Assembly (NCBI RefSeq): GCF_020525925.1
Contig: NZ_CP084876.1
Span: forward strand, 3,100,001 to 3,164,000
Direction of reading: 5' to 3'
From: Klebsiella quasipneumoniae subsp. quasipneumoniae
GTDB taxonomy: Bacteria > Pseudomonadota > Gammaproteobacteria > Enterobacterales > Enterobacteriaceae
Length of the DNA: 64,000 bases
Shown: piece after piece, positions 21,895 to 30,634 of the stretch
How the letters are laid out: each line of letters starts with the position of its first letter
Position numbering within the stretch: the first letter of the stretch is position 1
Notes under the pieces: model-generated
Databases searched by the model: none
Seen by the model: the letters and a program-made list of their open reading frames with translations, nothing else
Told to the model about the DNA's origin: nothing
Program-made: the position numbers and the translations under genes

Positions 21895-23085
21895 ATGAAA
21901 GAGATTGCTTTACTCCTCCACCCGGCGCCGGCGCGCGTCTGGATAGCCGTCGTTGCGCTCGGGATCTGCGCCTTTTCGATCGTCACCAGCGAACTGGCGC
22001 CGGTGGGCATGCTCAGCGCCCTGGCGGCGGATTTTCACCAGACGGAATCCGGCATGGGCCTCGCCGTCACCGCCTATGGCTGGGTGGGCGCCCTGGCGGC
22101 TCTGCTTTCCGGCGCGATGCCGGCGCGTATTTCCCGCAAGGCGCTACTGGTCGGGCTGATGCTGATCCTGGCGCTTTCCTGCCTCGCCGCAACCCGGTCT
22201 TATTCGATGTTCGCCCTGATGAGTGCCCGCATGATTGGCGCCCTGGCCCATGGAGCCTTCTGGGCCTTAATTGGCATCGTCGCCGCGCAGCTGGTGCCGC
22301 CGCACCGGCTGGGGCTGGCCACGGCGATCATTTTTGGCGGCGTGTCGGCGGCAAGCGTAGTGGGGGTACCGCTGGCGAGCTTTATCGCCACCCTGGCGGG
22401 CTGGCGACACGCGTTTATGGCGATGGCCTTGCTGTCACTGGCCGCCGCTGCGGCGCTGTGCTCAACGCTGCCCCCGCTGGCCGCCCCTGCCTCCGTCAGG
22501 CTGCGTGTTTATCGCGATATTTTCCGCAATCCGCTGCTCGGTGGCCTGTATGGCGCCACGGCCTGCATCATTACCGCTCACTTTGCCGCCTTCACCTACA
22601 TTGAACCGCTGCTGATAAATCTGCAGGGAGTCCCGGCGACCGCCCTCTCCGGCCTGCTGCTGCTGTCAGGGGTTTCCGGGCTGCTGGGTAACGTTATCGC
22701 GGGTAAGCTTATCGATCGTCATCTGAAGGGGCTGATTTTCGCTGCGCTGCTGCTGAGCGGGGGCGCGCTGGCGATCCTTGGCGCCGCCCGTCTTGCGCCA
22801 CTGTCGTTCTGTTTTAGCGGGCTACTGTTAGCCCTGTGGGGCGCCGGCATCGCGATTGTGTTCGTCGGCTTACAGACCTGGCTGCTGCGCAGCGCGGGCG
22901 CGGTCGCCCAGCCGGCGTCAGCCATTTACGTGGCCATTTTTAATGCCGCCATCGGCACCGGGGCGCTTGTCGGCGGCCAGCTGATCGCCTCAGCTGGCCT
23001 GTCGGGAATGGTGTGGCTGGCGGCGGGGATCATGGTGGGCAGTACGCTGCTGATCGCCCTGCTGAAAGCGCCCTCGGCCCGCTAA
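21895..23085 (+). CDS. MFS transporter, sugar-efflux/AraJ-like
   Basis: A 396-residue inner-membrane major facilitator with about 12 hydrophobic segments. The product has a long cytoplasmic N terminus before TM1 (VWIAVVALGICAFSIVTSEL), resembling the AraJ/YdhP/SotB group of drug and sugar exporters. The signature GAMPARISRKALLVGLML corresponds to the loop 2-3 motif, with R and K at the expected positions. It is divergently paired with the LysR gene, which likely controls it. Its stop codon overlaps the stop of the convergent C45 gene: TAA at 23083-23085 against TAG on the other strand at 23082-23084. Substrate unknown. Confidence 0.92.
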   Translation: MKEIALLLHPAPARVWIAVVALGICAFSIVTSELAPVGMLSALAADFHQTESGMGLAVTAYGWVGALAALLSGAMPARISRKALLVGLMLILALSCLAATRSYSMFALMSARMIGALAHGAFWALIGIVAAQLVPPHRLGLATAIIFGGVSAASVVGVPLASFIATLAGWRHAFMAMALLSLAAAAALCSTLPPLAAPASVRLRVYRDIFRNPLLGGLYGATACIITAHFAAFTYIEPLLINLQGVPATALSGLLLLSGVSGLLGNVIAGKLIDRHLKGLIFAALLLSGGALAILGAARLAPLSFCFSGLLLALWGAGIAIVFVGLQTWLLRSAGAVAQPASAIYVAIFNAAIGTGALVGGQLIASAGLSGMVWLAAGIMVGSTLLIALLKAPSAR

Positions 23086-24098
23086 AGGCTGCCCTGTAAA
23101 ACCGCGTTTTCACGGTCCAGAGTGAAGACCTGCCACACGACGCGGGTCGCGCTCAAGGTAAAAATAGCCGTCGCCAGCGTATTTTCCTCATCCGGATCGT
23201 CGGGAGACAGCCGGTAAATCGGTAACAGCGGATCCTGCTGGTCGGAGAGCATCGCTTTCGCTGTCACGCCATCCAGCGGCGGGTTCGTCGCCAGCCATGC
23301 GTCCAGGCGCCGCTGGCGCGAACCGGAGCTCCCGGTCACGATCTGTTCAATGGCCGCAAGCTGGGGATGGATCAGATGGTTGGCATGCCCGCCGGTGGCG
23401 GACAACTCGAGCACCGAGCTGCCGGAGCCGGTGGCTTCCACGCTAAACAGACGGCTATCGCCCATCTGGCCCAGGGTGTGGTGAAACGCGCCCGCGCGCG
23501 GCGTGGCGCTCAGCAAAGTGACGGCTTCCTCTAAGGTGGCGGCGTTCAGCGATGCGCGGGCCACAATCTGGCGCGGCATGCCGTCCGGACGATGCACGGC
23601 GCGAATATTGTTGACCGTATTGACTATCCCCTTCTCATTCACCGCGAAGGTATGCCCGCACAGGGAGCCGGGATAGGCAAAGCTGGTGAAGGCGAGGCCC
23701 ACCTCCGGGGTTACGCTGACGATGGCGCACTCTTCACGCAGCTGCGGGAAGCCGTCTTCATTGTGCGCAATGATCAACGCGCCCTCCGGGCTTCTCCCCG
23801 CCAGGGTGGTGCAGCCATCTGACGTCGAACGTACCAGATCGCCGCGACAGTTCCAGGCGAACACCTCATCCACCGGCGCCTGCAGCCCGTCCGCCATGCC
23901 CTCCAGCTCCTGCCAAATCAGCGGGAACTGCGCCTGCACGGCTGCGCGCATGCGCTGGGTCTGTTCCGCCGTTTTCAGGGCGGTTACGGTTTGCCACAGC
24001 GCCGTTTGCCTGATTTTAGTCTGCCAGGCCTCACGACCAAACGCGCCAAGCTGCTGACCGACCGCATAGGCGGAACCACGGATTGCGATTGTTTTCAT
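23082..24098 (-). CDS. C45 family acyltransferase-like peptidase/amidohydrolase
   Basis: N-terminal-nucleophile hydrolase related to isopenicillin-N acyltransferase (peptidase C45). It has 338 residues from this ATG; a GTG at 24113 would add five residues, and neither start has a strong ribosome-binding site, suggesting coupling to the upstream ATPase gene, whose stop is at 24120. The autocatalytic Gly-Cys nucleophile is visible at Cys96 (DGCTTLAGRSPEG). IIAHNEDGF carries the conserved His-Asn-Glu-Asp of the family, and GHTFAVNEKGIVNTVNNI is the oxyanion segment. It is last gene of a seven-gene minus-strand cluster. Its substrate is probably an N-acyl amino compound. Confidence 0.85.
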   Translation of the reverse strand: MKTIAIRGSAYAVGQQLGAFGREAWQTKIRQTALWQTVTALKTAEQTQRMRAAVQAQFPLIWQELEGMADGLQAPVDEVFAWNCRGDLVRSTSDGCTTLAGRSPEGALIIAHNEDGFPQLREECAIVSVTPEVGLAFTSFAYPGSLCGHTFAVNEKGIVNTVNNIRAVHRPDGMPRQIVARASLNAATLEEAVTLLSATPRAGAFHHTLGQMGDSRLFSVEATGSGSSVLELSATGGHANHLIHPQLAAIEQIVTGSSGSRQRRLDAWLATNPPLDGVTAKAMLSDQQDPLLPIYRLSPDDPDEENTLATAIFTLSATRVVWQVFTLDRENAVLQGSL

Positions 24099-24119
24099 AT
24101 TGTCATCATTCACTTATGT

Positions 24120-24848
24120 TCAGGATACGTGTTGCAAAAACTCTTGCAGACGCGGATTGCTGCTGGCCGTGAGCAGCGCCTCAGGTGAACCATCTTCGGC
24201 AATGGTGCCGCCATCAATAAAGATCAACCGGGAAGCCACCTCTCTGGCAAAGCCAATCTCATGGGTCACAATCACCATCGTCATGCCCTCTTCGGCCAGG
24301 GATCGCATGACCTTTAACACCTCATGCCGCAGTTCGGGATCGAGGGCGGATGTTGGCTCATCAAATAACATCATTTTGGGTTTCACCGCCAGGGCGCGCG
24401 CTATCGCCACGCGCTGCTGCTGACCGCCCGAGAGCTCTGCCGGATAGTGGTTGGCGCGTTCACGCAGCCCCACGCGGTCCAGCAACGCCAGCGCCTGCTC
24501 CCGCGCCGCGGCCTTACTCTGCTTGCGCACGCGAAGCGGACCGAACATAACATTCTCCAGGGCGGTCAGATGCGGAAACAAATGAAACTGTTGAAACACC
24601 ATACCGGCTTCGCGGCGAATATCACACTCATTCGCATGCGGATCCGTAATGTGCATGCCCGCCACCAGCAGCGTTCCCGAAGAGATCGCCTCCAGCTTGT
24701 TAATACAGCGCAGCAGGGTCGATTTTCCCGAGCCGGACGGGCCAATGATCACCACCACCTCGCCCACTTCAATCTTTAAATTGATATCGTGCAGCACCTG
24801 AGTGGCGCCGAAGTTTTTCGCCACCGCGCTAAATTCAACCATGCTCAT
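24120..24848 (-). CDS. Polar amino acid ABC transporter, ATP-binding protein
   Basis: A 242-residue cytoplasmic ATPase of the GlnQ/HisP class. Walker A is GPSGSGKST, the Q-loop is in MVFQQFHLF, the signature is [15 protein letters not shown], and Walker B is [13 protein letters not shown], followed by the H-loop [10 protein letters not shown]. The start ATG overlaps the permease stop as ATGA, so the two are translationally coupled. It forms the importer with the upstream permease and binding protein. Confidence 0.96.
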   Translation of the reverse strand: MSMVEFSAVAKNFGATQVLHDINLKIEVGEVVVIIGPSGSGKSTLLRCINKLEAISSGTLLVAGMHITDPHANECDIRREAGMVFQQFHLFPHLTALENVMFGPLRVRKQSKAAAREQALALLDRVGLRERANHYPAELSGGQQQRVAIARALAVKPKMMLFDEPTSALDPELRHEVLKVMRSLAEEGMTMVIVTHEIGFAREVASRLIFIDGGTIAEDGSPEALLTASSNPRLQEFLQHVS

Positions 24849-25501
24849 AAAATATGGATCCTTTTCTCAAGTTGTTTCAGCAGGAAGCTCAGGCACAATG
24901 TCAAAAACAGATAAATCATCGCCACCGCCGTCCACACCTCCAGCGCCCGAAAATTGCCGGCAATAATCTCTTGTCCCTGACGGGTTAATTCTGCCACGCC
25001 AATGACAATAAACAGCGAGGTATCTTTAATACTGATAATCCACTGATTGCCTAATGCCGGGATCATCCGCCGAAAAGCCAGCGGCATAATGACATGCCAC
25101 AGGGTGCTGCGCGGCGATAATCCCATCGCCAGGCTGGCTTCTTTAAATCCTTTATTAATCGACAGAATCGCCCCCCGGGTGATCTCCGCTATATAAGCCC
25201 CGGAGTTAATCACAATGGTGATAATGGCGGCGGGAACCGGGTCAATACGCACTGGCAACACCATCGGCAGGGCGAAGTAGATAAACATCACCTGCACCAT
25301 AATTGGCGTCCCGCGGATGACTTCCACAAACACCAGCGATACCGTTTTGGATATTGTTCCGCCTAATGCGCGGCAGGTCCCGGCCAGCAAGCCAATGATT
25401 AATCCACCTAACAAGCCTGATAACGAAATAATCAGCGTCAGCTGCAAACCTTGCATCAGCAGCGGCAATGCATCCCAAATATAGCGACTGTCAAAATTCA
25501 T
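24845..25501 (-). CDS. Polar amino acid ABC transporter, permease
   Basis: A 218-residue inner-membrane protein with about five membrane spans, of the HisM/GlnP type. The EAA-loop motif that docks the ATPase is present as [21 protein letters not shown] single permease gene implies a homodimeric channel, as for GlnP. Its stop overlaps the ATPase start, and it begins 51 bp after the binding-protein gene, across a hairpin. Confidence 0.95.
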   Translation of the reverse strand: MNFDSRYIWDALPLLMQGLQLTLIISLSGLLGGLIIGLLAGTCRALGGTISKTVSLVFVEVIRGTPIMVQVMFIYFALPMVLPVRIDPVPAAIITIVINSGAYIAEITRGAILSINKGFKEASLAMGLSPRSTLWHVIMPLAFRRMIPALGNQWIISIKDTSLFIVIGVAELTRQGQEIIAGNFRALEVWTAVAMIYLFLTLCLSFLLKQLEKRIHIL

Positions 25502-25525
25502 GCTTCTACCCGTAAAGAAAATATG

Positions 25526-25545
25526 AGGTCGGATCGCTCCGACCT
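25526..25545 (-). other. Intercistronic hairpin between binding-protein and permease genes
   Basis: AGGTCGGA TCGC TCCGACCT is a perfect 8-bp stem with a 4-nt loop, 7 bp past the binding-protein stop. No strong T tract follows on the minus strand. Such hairpins typically stabilise the upstream mRNA so that the binding protein is made in excess. Confidence 0.7.
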
Positions 25546-25552
25546 GGCAGGG

Positions 25553-26305
25553 TTATTTCGGCTGTTTAGCAAACCACTTTACGTAAATCTTGTCGTAGGT
25601 GCCATCGGCGCGCAGGGCCTGCAGGGCCTGGTTGACTTTTGGCGTCAGGCTGCTGTTTTTCTGCATCGCAAAGCCATACTGCTGTGGCAGAATGCTGTCC
25701 GTCTCACCGGTGGATTTGACCTTGCCGTTACCCGCCGTCTTCACGTAGTAAAGGACATTCGGTGAATCATGAACCACGGCATCGAGATTACCGGCCTGCA
25801 GGTCAAGGTAAGCGTTATCGATATTCGGGAACTCGATATAATTCGCTTTATATTTGCTTTTCATAAAGCTGGCTGCCGCTGTCCCCTGCTTAAGGCCGAC
25901 TTTTTTCCCGGTCAAATCGCTGAATTTAACAATGGAGTTGTCGGTACTTTTCACGGCCATGAGCAGGTCGGCATTATAATATCCTTCGCTGAAGTCCACG
26001 ACCTGCTTGCGCGCATCGGTAATCGTTATTCCCGCCATCGCCACATCCAGATTACGTGACTGCAGACCGGGGATCAGGCCGCCGAAATCCATCGGCCTTA
26101 ATTCGTAGCTGATATGCATTTTCTTCGCAATCGCGTCCCACAGATCGATATCAAAGCCGACATATTTATCGCCTTGTTTAAATTCAAATGGAACAAAGGC
26201 AGTATCGACACCCACCGTTATTTTATCTTCTGCTGCTGTCACAAAACTGGCTGAACAAATAACTAATGCCAGCGTCAGCTTTAATTTCTTAAATAATCCA
26301 CTCAT
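25553..26305 (-). CDS. Glutamine-type ABC transporter, periplasmic binding protein
   Basis: A 250-residue protein with a signal peptide (cleavage near residue 24, ASFVTA). It is close to E. coli GlnH: TAFVPFEFKQGDKYVGFDIDL, PMDFGGLIPGLQ, AGITITDARK, FPNIDNAYLDL and the C-terminal DGTYDKIYVKWF are all recognisable. The family binds polar amino acids, glutamine in the case of GlnH. The divergence from GlnH and the accessory context suggest a related but different ligand. GAGGGTAATT precedes the ATG. The gene follows the CMD-like gene after a 127-bp gap with its own hairpin. Confidence 0.93.
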   Translation of the reverse strand: MSGLFKKLKLTLALVICSASFVTAAEDKITVGVDTAFVPFEFKQGDKYVGFDIDLWDAIAKKMHISYELRPMDFGGLIPGLQSRNLDVAMAGITITDARKQVVDFSEGYYNADLLMAVKSTDNSIVKFSDLTGKKVGLKQGTAAASFMKSKYKANYIEFPNIDNAYLDLQAGNLDAVVHDSPNVLYYVKTAGNGKVKSTGETDSILPQQYGFAMQKNSSLTPKVNQALQALRADGTYDKIYVKWFAKQPK

Positions 26306-26396
26306 AATTACCCTCAGCGTCAGTGAAATAGCCTACAACGAACGTCATCCTGCGAAATATCTCGCCGGAAGAATTAATAATAAGAGCTGATATGCC

Positions 26397-26416
26397 GGGC
26401 GCAGTTTTATGCGCCC
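26397..26416 (-). other. Hairpin between CMD-like and binding-protein genes
   Basis: GGGCGC and GCGCCC arms with an 8-nt A/T loop lie 16 bp past the CMD-like stop on the minus strand. There is no T run, so it may be an attenuating or stabilising structure inside the cluster; the 127-bp gap could also carry an internal promoter. Confidence 0.5.
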
Positions 26417-26432
26417 GAATAAAATCGATAAC

Positions 26433-26987
26433 TTATTCAGAAAACAGAGAGTCAGAGGTATCCGGTACTGGCGTTTGCGCGCTGTTCATCACCATGGAGA
26501 GAAAACTGTAATAACCGTTTATTCCAATCAGATCCACCACGCCCTTCTCGCCCCATAACTCAATGGCTTGTTGCCAGGTCTCATCGCTGACCTTTTGCTG
26601 TTGATGCAGCTGCTGACAGAAGTCATAGATCGCCTGCTCATCGGGCCGCAGATCCGCGGGCCGGCGCCTTTCCTTAATCGCCTGCACCGCCGCGGCAGAG
26701 ATCCCTTTCTCGCGTGCTATCGGCGCATGGATCGCCCACTCTACCGGCTGCGACCAGTGCCGCGCGGTCAGCAAAATCGCCAGTTCAGAAAGACGCTGGC
26801 CCAGCGCGCTGCGATAGCGCAGGTACTCCCCCATACGCTGGGCATGCGCCATCAGCTCGGGGCTACGCAACAGCGGTTCAAAGGGCGGCAGCAAGGCGCC
26901 GCGCGGTCCGTTGATGATCTCTTCCGCTAACTGACGCTGCCGATCGTCCCATTCCTGTTCCGCCAGGGGCGGTAAACGATTGATCAT
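26433..26987 (-). CDS. Carboxymuconolactone-decarboxylase-like (AhpD fold) protein
   Basis: A 184-residue protein of the CMD/AhpD superfamily. The helical core LRYRSALGQRLSELAILLTARHW and VEWAIHAPIAREKGI match the family. The CxxC redox pair of AhpD is absent (SQPVEWAIH instead), so peroxidase-reductase activity is unlikely; this is a common variant of unknown function. Its start overlaps the aminotransferase stop by 4 bp (ATGA), so the two are translationally coupled. It probably acts in the same pathway as the aminotransferase. Confidence 0.85.
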   Translation of the reverse strand: MINRLPPLAEQEWDDRQRQLAEEIINGPRGALLPPFEPLLRSPELMAHAQRMGEYLRYRSALGQRLSELAILLTARHWSQPVEWAIHAPIAREKGISAAAVQAIKERRRPADLRPDEQAIYDFCQQLHQQQKVSDETWQQAIELWGEKGVVDLIGINGYYSFLSMVMNSAQTPVPDTSDSLFSE

Positions 26988-28312
26988 AATTTCCCCGTCT
27001 CTTCGCGGATCACACAGTCCAGGGTATCGACCACAAAATCGAGCTGCGCCGGGGTGATGATAAACGGCGGTGCAATCAGGATGTGGTCGCCAGACTGGCC
27101 ATCGATCGTGCCGCCCATGGGATAGACCATCAGTCCGCGCGCCATACAGTTTGCTTTGATCGCGGCGTGCAGCTTCAGGGCAGGATCGAACGGCGTTTTG
27201 TCGTCTTTATCGCGCACCAGTTCGACCCCCGCAAACAGGCCACGTCCGCGCGTATCACCGACATGCGGTAACTCCCCCAGCACCTCGCGCAGCGCCTTGT
27301 GCAGATAGGCGCCCTGCTGTTTGACAGCGTCCAGTAAATTATCGCGCGCGATCACCTGCTGCACCGCCAGGGCTGCCGACGCGGCGGTGGCATGACAAAT
27401 GTAAGTGTGACCGTGCTGGAACAATCCGCTGCCCGCCTTCAGCGCGGAGACGATGGTCTCACTCGCCAGCACCGCCCCAATCGGCTGATAACCCCCGCCG
27501 AGTCCCTTGGCGATGGTCACTAAATCGGGCACCACGTCGTCCTGTTCAAACGCATGCAGCGTCCCGGTCCGCCCCATACCGCACATCACCTCATCCGCGA
27601 TGTACAGGATGCCGTATTTGTCGCACAGGCGGCGGACCCCTTGCAGATAGCCCGGCGTCGGCGGCGTGGCTCCCGTCGTCGCTCCCACCACGGTTTCCGC
27701 ACAGAAACCGATGATCGTTTCCGGGCCGGCCTCAAGGATGGCTTGCTCCAGCTCATTGAGCAGACGTTCGGTATACTGTTGCTGGGTCTCGTCAGCCCGG
27801 CGATCGCGGTACTCATTGCAGGCGGAGACGCGGATAACATCCATTAATAAGGGGGCAAACTGGCGACGGCGCCATTCGTTCCCCCCCACCGCCAGCGCGC
27901 CCAGCGTATTGCCATGATAGCTCTGTTTACGGGCGATAAAGCGGGTGCGCGATGGCTGGCCGATCTCCACAAAGTACTGCCGCGCCATCTTCAGCGCCGT
28001 CTCTACCGCCTCAGAACCGCCCGAGACAAAGTAGGCGTAGTTAAGCTCGCCGGGCGCCGTGCGGGTGAGATGTTCGGCAAGCTGCTCGACGGCATCGCTG
28101 GTGAAAAAGCTGGTATGCGCATAGGCCAGCCGATCGATCTGGCGGTGCATCGCCGCCAGCACATCAGGATGCGCGTGTCCGAGGCAGGAAACCGCCGCCC
28201 CGCCACAGGCATCAAGATACGGTTTTCCCTGGGCATCAAAGATATAGGCCCCTCGCGCACGTGAGGCCACCATCGGCGTGCTACGCAGGCTGCGGTGAAT
28301 GACATGACTCAT
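26984..28312 (-). CDS. Class III PLP-dependent aminotransferase
   Basis: A 442-residue fold-type I omega-aminotransferase. The cofactor-binding segments are SGGSEAVETALKMARQY, ADEVMCGMGRTG (the DE pair that contacts the pyridine ring) and TIAKGLGGGYQPIGA, whose lysine is the Schiff-base residue. This class moves amino groups from terminal amines or omega-amino acids, for example GABA, beta-alanine or 2-aminoethylphosphonate type substrates. It is first structural gene of the cluster, 128 bp downstream of the RpiR regulator, with two palindromic repeats in that gap. Substrate unknown. Confidence 0.93.
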   Translation of the reverse strand: MSHVIHRSLRSTPMVASRARGAYIFDAQGKPYLDACGGAAVSCLGHAHPDVLAAMHRQIDRLAYAHTSFFTSDAVEQLAEHLTRTAPGELNYAYFVSGGSEAVETALKMARQYFVEIGQPSRTRFIARKQSYHGNTLGALAVGGNEWRRRQFAPLLMDVIRVSACNEYRDRRADETQQQYTERLLNELEQAILEAGPETIIGFCAETVVGATTGATPPTPGYLQGVRRLCDKYGILYIADEVMCGMGRTGTLHAFEQDDVVPDLVTIAKGLGGGYQPIGAVLASETIVSALKAGSGLFQHGHTYICHATAASAALAVQQVIARDNLLDAVKQQGAYLHKALREVLGELPHVGDTRGRGLFAGVELVRDKDDKTPFDPALKLHAAIKANCMARGLMVYPMGGTIDGQSGDHILIAPPFIITPAQLDFVVDTLDCVIREETGKL

Positions 28313-28360
28313 ACTGGGTTCTGCTCCTGAATCCGCTACATTAATTGAGCGTATCTTGCA

Positions 28361-28376
28361 GGATCCATTTGGATCA
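28361..28376. promoter_or_regulatory. Candidate RpiR operator, copy 1
   Basis: GGATCCATTTGGATCA contains the inverted repeat GATCC/GGATC around ATTT. A second copy with the same GAT-N-CATTTG-N-ATCA pattern begins exactly 60 bp away. Both lie between the RpiR gene and the aminotransferase gene. Confidence 0.5.
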
Positions 28377-28420
28377 CGTCAACGAATTAAAGATATAAAT
28401 GCATCCATTATACTTATAAC

Positions 28421-28436
28421 TGATACATTTGAATCA
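28421..28436. promoter_or_regulatory. Candidate RpiR operator, copy 2
   Basis: TGATACATTTGAATCA repeats copy 1 with outer arms TGAT/ATCA around the same CATTTG core. It lies 4 bp downstream of the RpiR stop codon on the minus strand. Confidence 0.5.
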
Positions 28437-28440
28437 TTTA

Positions 28441-29298
28441 TCAGGACTTACCGGGGATCACGTAGGCGCCAGACTCAATGAGATAGCGTTCGGCACTTTC
28501 AATTTTACTCACCGCCTCCCGGCCGTGGCGCACCACCAGCATCGCCAGCAGACACTCCGCCAGCCCCATGCCGGAGACCACGGAAGGGAAAAATGACGGA
28601 CTGTCGATGGAAAACAGCAGCGTGCAGTCTGCCGCCTGCGCTAAGGGGGAAACCGGCGAGTCGGTAATGGCGAGGATCTTCGCCCCTGCCTGCCGGGCTG
28701 CCTGTAAAACATCCAGTGATTCGCGCGAATAGGGCGCAAAGCTGGTGAGTAAGACGCAGTCCCGGGCGGTGAGTTCGCGGGTAAAGACTTCGATATTGCT
28801 GGCCAGGCCATCGATTAACGATACCTGGCGGTTGAACAGTCGATAGACATAGAACAGCGACCACGCGATCGGAAAGCTGGCGCGGAATCCGCAGATATAG
28901 ACATTCTCCGCGCTGTCGAGCAAGGTCACCGCCTGCTCCATCTGCTGGGCATTTTCGTTTTGCGTAAAGGTCAGGTTCGCCTGATGCGCCTGAAATACCT
29001 CTTTATACAGCTGCGTTTGCGTGCCGCGGGCCATCATTTTTTCCGCTTTTGATACGTATGTATCATTGCGCAGCCCCAGGTCGTCAATGAAATCGCTTTT
29101 CAGCTCGCTCCAGCCGCGGTAACCCAGCCGCTGCGCCAGACGCAGCAGCGTCGCCGGTTTTACCCCGGCTTCCGCCGCGAAGGCGCGCATGGATAACACC
29201 ACCAGCTGACTGGCATTTTGCAGTGAGAACTCGGCGGCGCGTTGCAGCTCGGGCGACAACCCGCCGAATTCATTAATGATTTTTTCCCTGAGATTCAT
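28441..29298 (-). CDS. MurR/RpiR-family transcriptional regulator
   Basis: A 285-residue regulator with an N-terminal RpiR helix-turn-helix (VLSMRAFAAEAGVKPATLLRL) and a C-terminal SIS sugar-isomerase-like domain (about residues 120-260, including VYICGFRASFPIAW). The start chosen is ATG; an in-frame GTG three codons upstream is possible. It lies upstream of, and on the same strand as, the aminotransferase-CMD-ABC-C45 genes and most likely controls them. SIS regulators usually sense phosphorylated sugars, but related RpiR proteins next to aminotransferase and amino-acid importers may sense other metabolites. Confidence 0.9.
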   Translation of the reverse strand: MNLREKIINEFGGLSPELQRAAEFSLQNASQLVVLSMRAFAAEAGVKPATLLRLAQRLGYRGWSELKSDFIDDLGLRNDTYVSKAEKMMARGTQTQLYKEVFQAHQANLTFTQNENAQQMEQAVTLLDSAENVYICGFRASFPIAWSLFYVYRLFNRQVSLIDGLASNIEVFTRELTARDCVLLTSFAPYSRESLDVLQAARQAGAKILAITDSPVSPLAQAADCTLLFSIDSPSFFPSVVSGMGLAECLLAMLVVRHGREAVSKIESAERYLIESGAYVIPGKS

Positions 29299-29524
29299 GG
29301 CAGCCACTGACTGGTTTTAAGTGAAAGCTATCTAATCATATTTGAGATCAAGACTCTATAGGTGGCTAACGACCCCGCGTGTCACATCCGTTCCCCCTTC
29401 TCATTGCTGGCGTGCTTTACTTCAAATATGGCACAAGAGGAATGTCACTGGCGGGTGGGAAAAGGTATGCTCTTATCAGGGGGCGTTGCACATCAAAGCC
29501 CTGTTCACTGCTGGAAATCTCACC

Positions 29525-30532
29525 ATGGCACGCAACCGCACTTTTTCTCTCAATCTCCGTTGGCGAGCGCTGCTCAAAGACGCAGGGATGGAGCCTGAAC
29601 ATCTTCTCCGCCAGGCCGGTTTGCCGGACGACACCTTTTCAGACATCAATCGCGGTCTGACTACCGATGAGTATCTGCGTTTCTGGCGCGTGCTGGAAAA
29701 AGAAAGCGACGATCAGGCCTTTCCTTTGCCCTTTGTAGAAAGGGTCTCTGCGGAAGTGTTTGATCCCCCGCTGTTCGCCGCCTTGTGTAGTACCCACATG
29801 ATGCAGGCGGTCCAGCGGCTGGCCAGGTATAAACTGCTTATTGCCCCCATGGTGCTGGAGACGACGGTCGTGCAGAACGGCACGCTGACAGTGTCTCCGC
29901 GCTGGCTGGGAGCAACAGAAATCCCTGCCTCTCTGGAAGTGGCAGAGCTGGCATTTTTACTTCGTCTGAACCGACTGGCCACCCGCGAACCGGTTCAGGC
30001 CGTGAAAGTAACGCTCTCACAGCCCCTCACCCGCCAGCAGACCCACCACTTTTCAGCCTTCTTCGGCACGACCATACAGCGTGGAAAGCGGGCGACCATC
30101 AGCTTTGCCGCCGCTGATGCCCTGCGGCCCTTTTTGACGGTGAACGAGGGTATGTGGCAGGTCTTTGAGCCGGAGCTGAAGCGTCGTCTCAGCCAGCTTA
30201 GCGATCAGGCCTCAACGGCTGAACGTGTTCATGCAGTCCTGCTGGAGCTTCTGCCGGGCAACGACGCCTCTATCGACAATACGGCGCAACGTCTGGGAAT
30301 GAGCAAACGCACCCTGCAGCGCAGGCTGGAGCAGGAGGGAGAGAATTATCGCGCCCTTGTTCACGCTTGTCGCGAAGCGCTGGCTCGCCACTATCTTCTC
30401 AATACCACGCTTTCCGGCTATGAAATCGCCTTTCTGCTCGGTTTTGAAGATCCAAATTCCTTCTACCGGGCTTTTATGGCGTGGACCGGCCAGACGCCAG
30501 AAAACTTCAGAGACATGATGCGCCTCAACTAA
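29525..30532 (+). CDS. AraC-family regulator with N-terminal arabinose-binding-like domain
   Basis: A 335-residue regulator of the OruR/ArgR-like AraC subgroup. The N-terminal domain (residues about 20-205) matches the AraC_binding_2/Arabinose_bd type. The C-terminal region has both helix-turn-helix motifs, IDNTAQRLGMSKRTLQRRL and GYEIAFLLGFEDPNSFYRAF. The start MARNRTFSLNLRW is preferred because an extension to 29342 lacks family similarity. Only 102 bp separate it from the SDR gene downstream on the same strand, so it probably regulates that gene. Confidence 0.9.
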   Translation: MARNRTFSLNLRWRALLKDAGMEPEHLLRQAGLPDDTFSDINRGLTTDEYLRFWRVLEKESDDQAFPLPFVERVSAEVFDPPLFAALCSTHMMQAVQRLARYKLLIAPMVLETTVVQNGTLTVSPRWLGATEIPASLEVAELAFLLRLNRLATREPVQAVKVTLSQPLTRQQTHHFSAFFGTTIQRGKRATISFAAADALRPFLTVNEGMWQVFEPELKRRLSQLSDQASTAERVHAVLLELLPGNDASIDNTAQRLGMSKRTLQRRLEQEGENYRALVHACREALARHYLLNTTLSGYEIAFLLGFEDPNSFYRAFMAWTGQTPENFRDMMRLN

Positions 30533-30634
30533 GCGCGCGTCATGGCGCGCTTTGCCAGTATTGTGGCGCACCGTGCCAGCGACACCGCGCCTGACAGCAG
30601 GCACACTCAGCGCAGTCTACTTGCCGAGGTGCTT

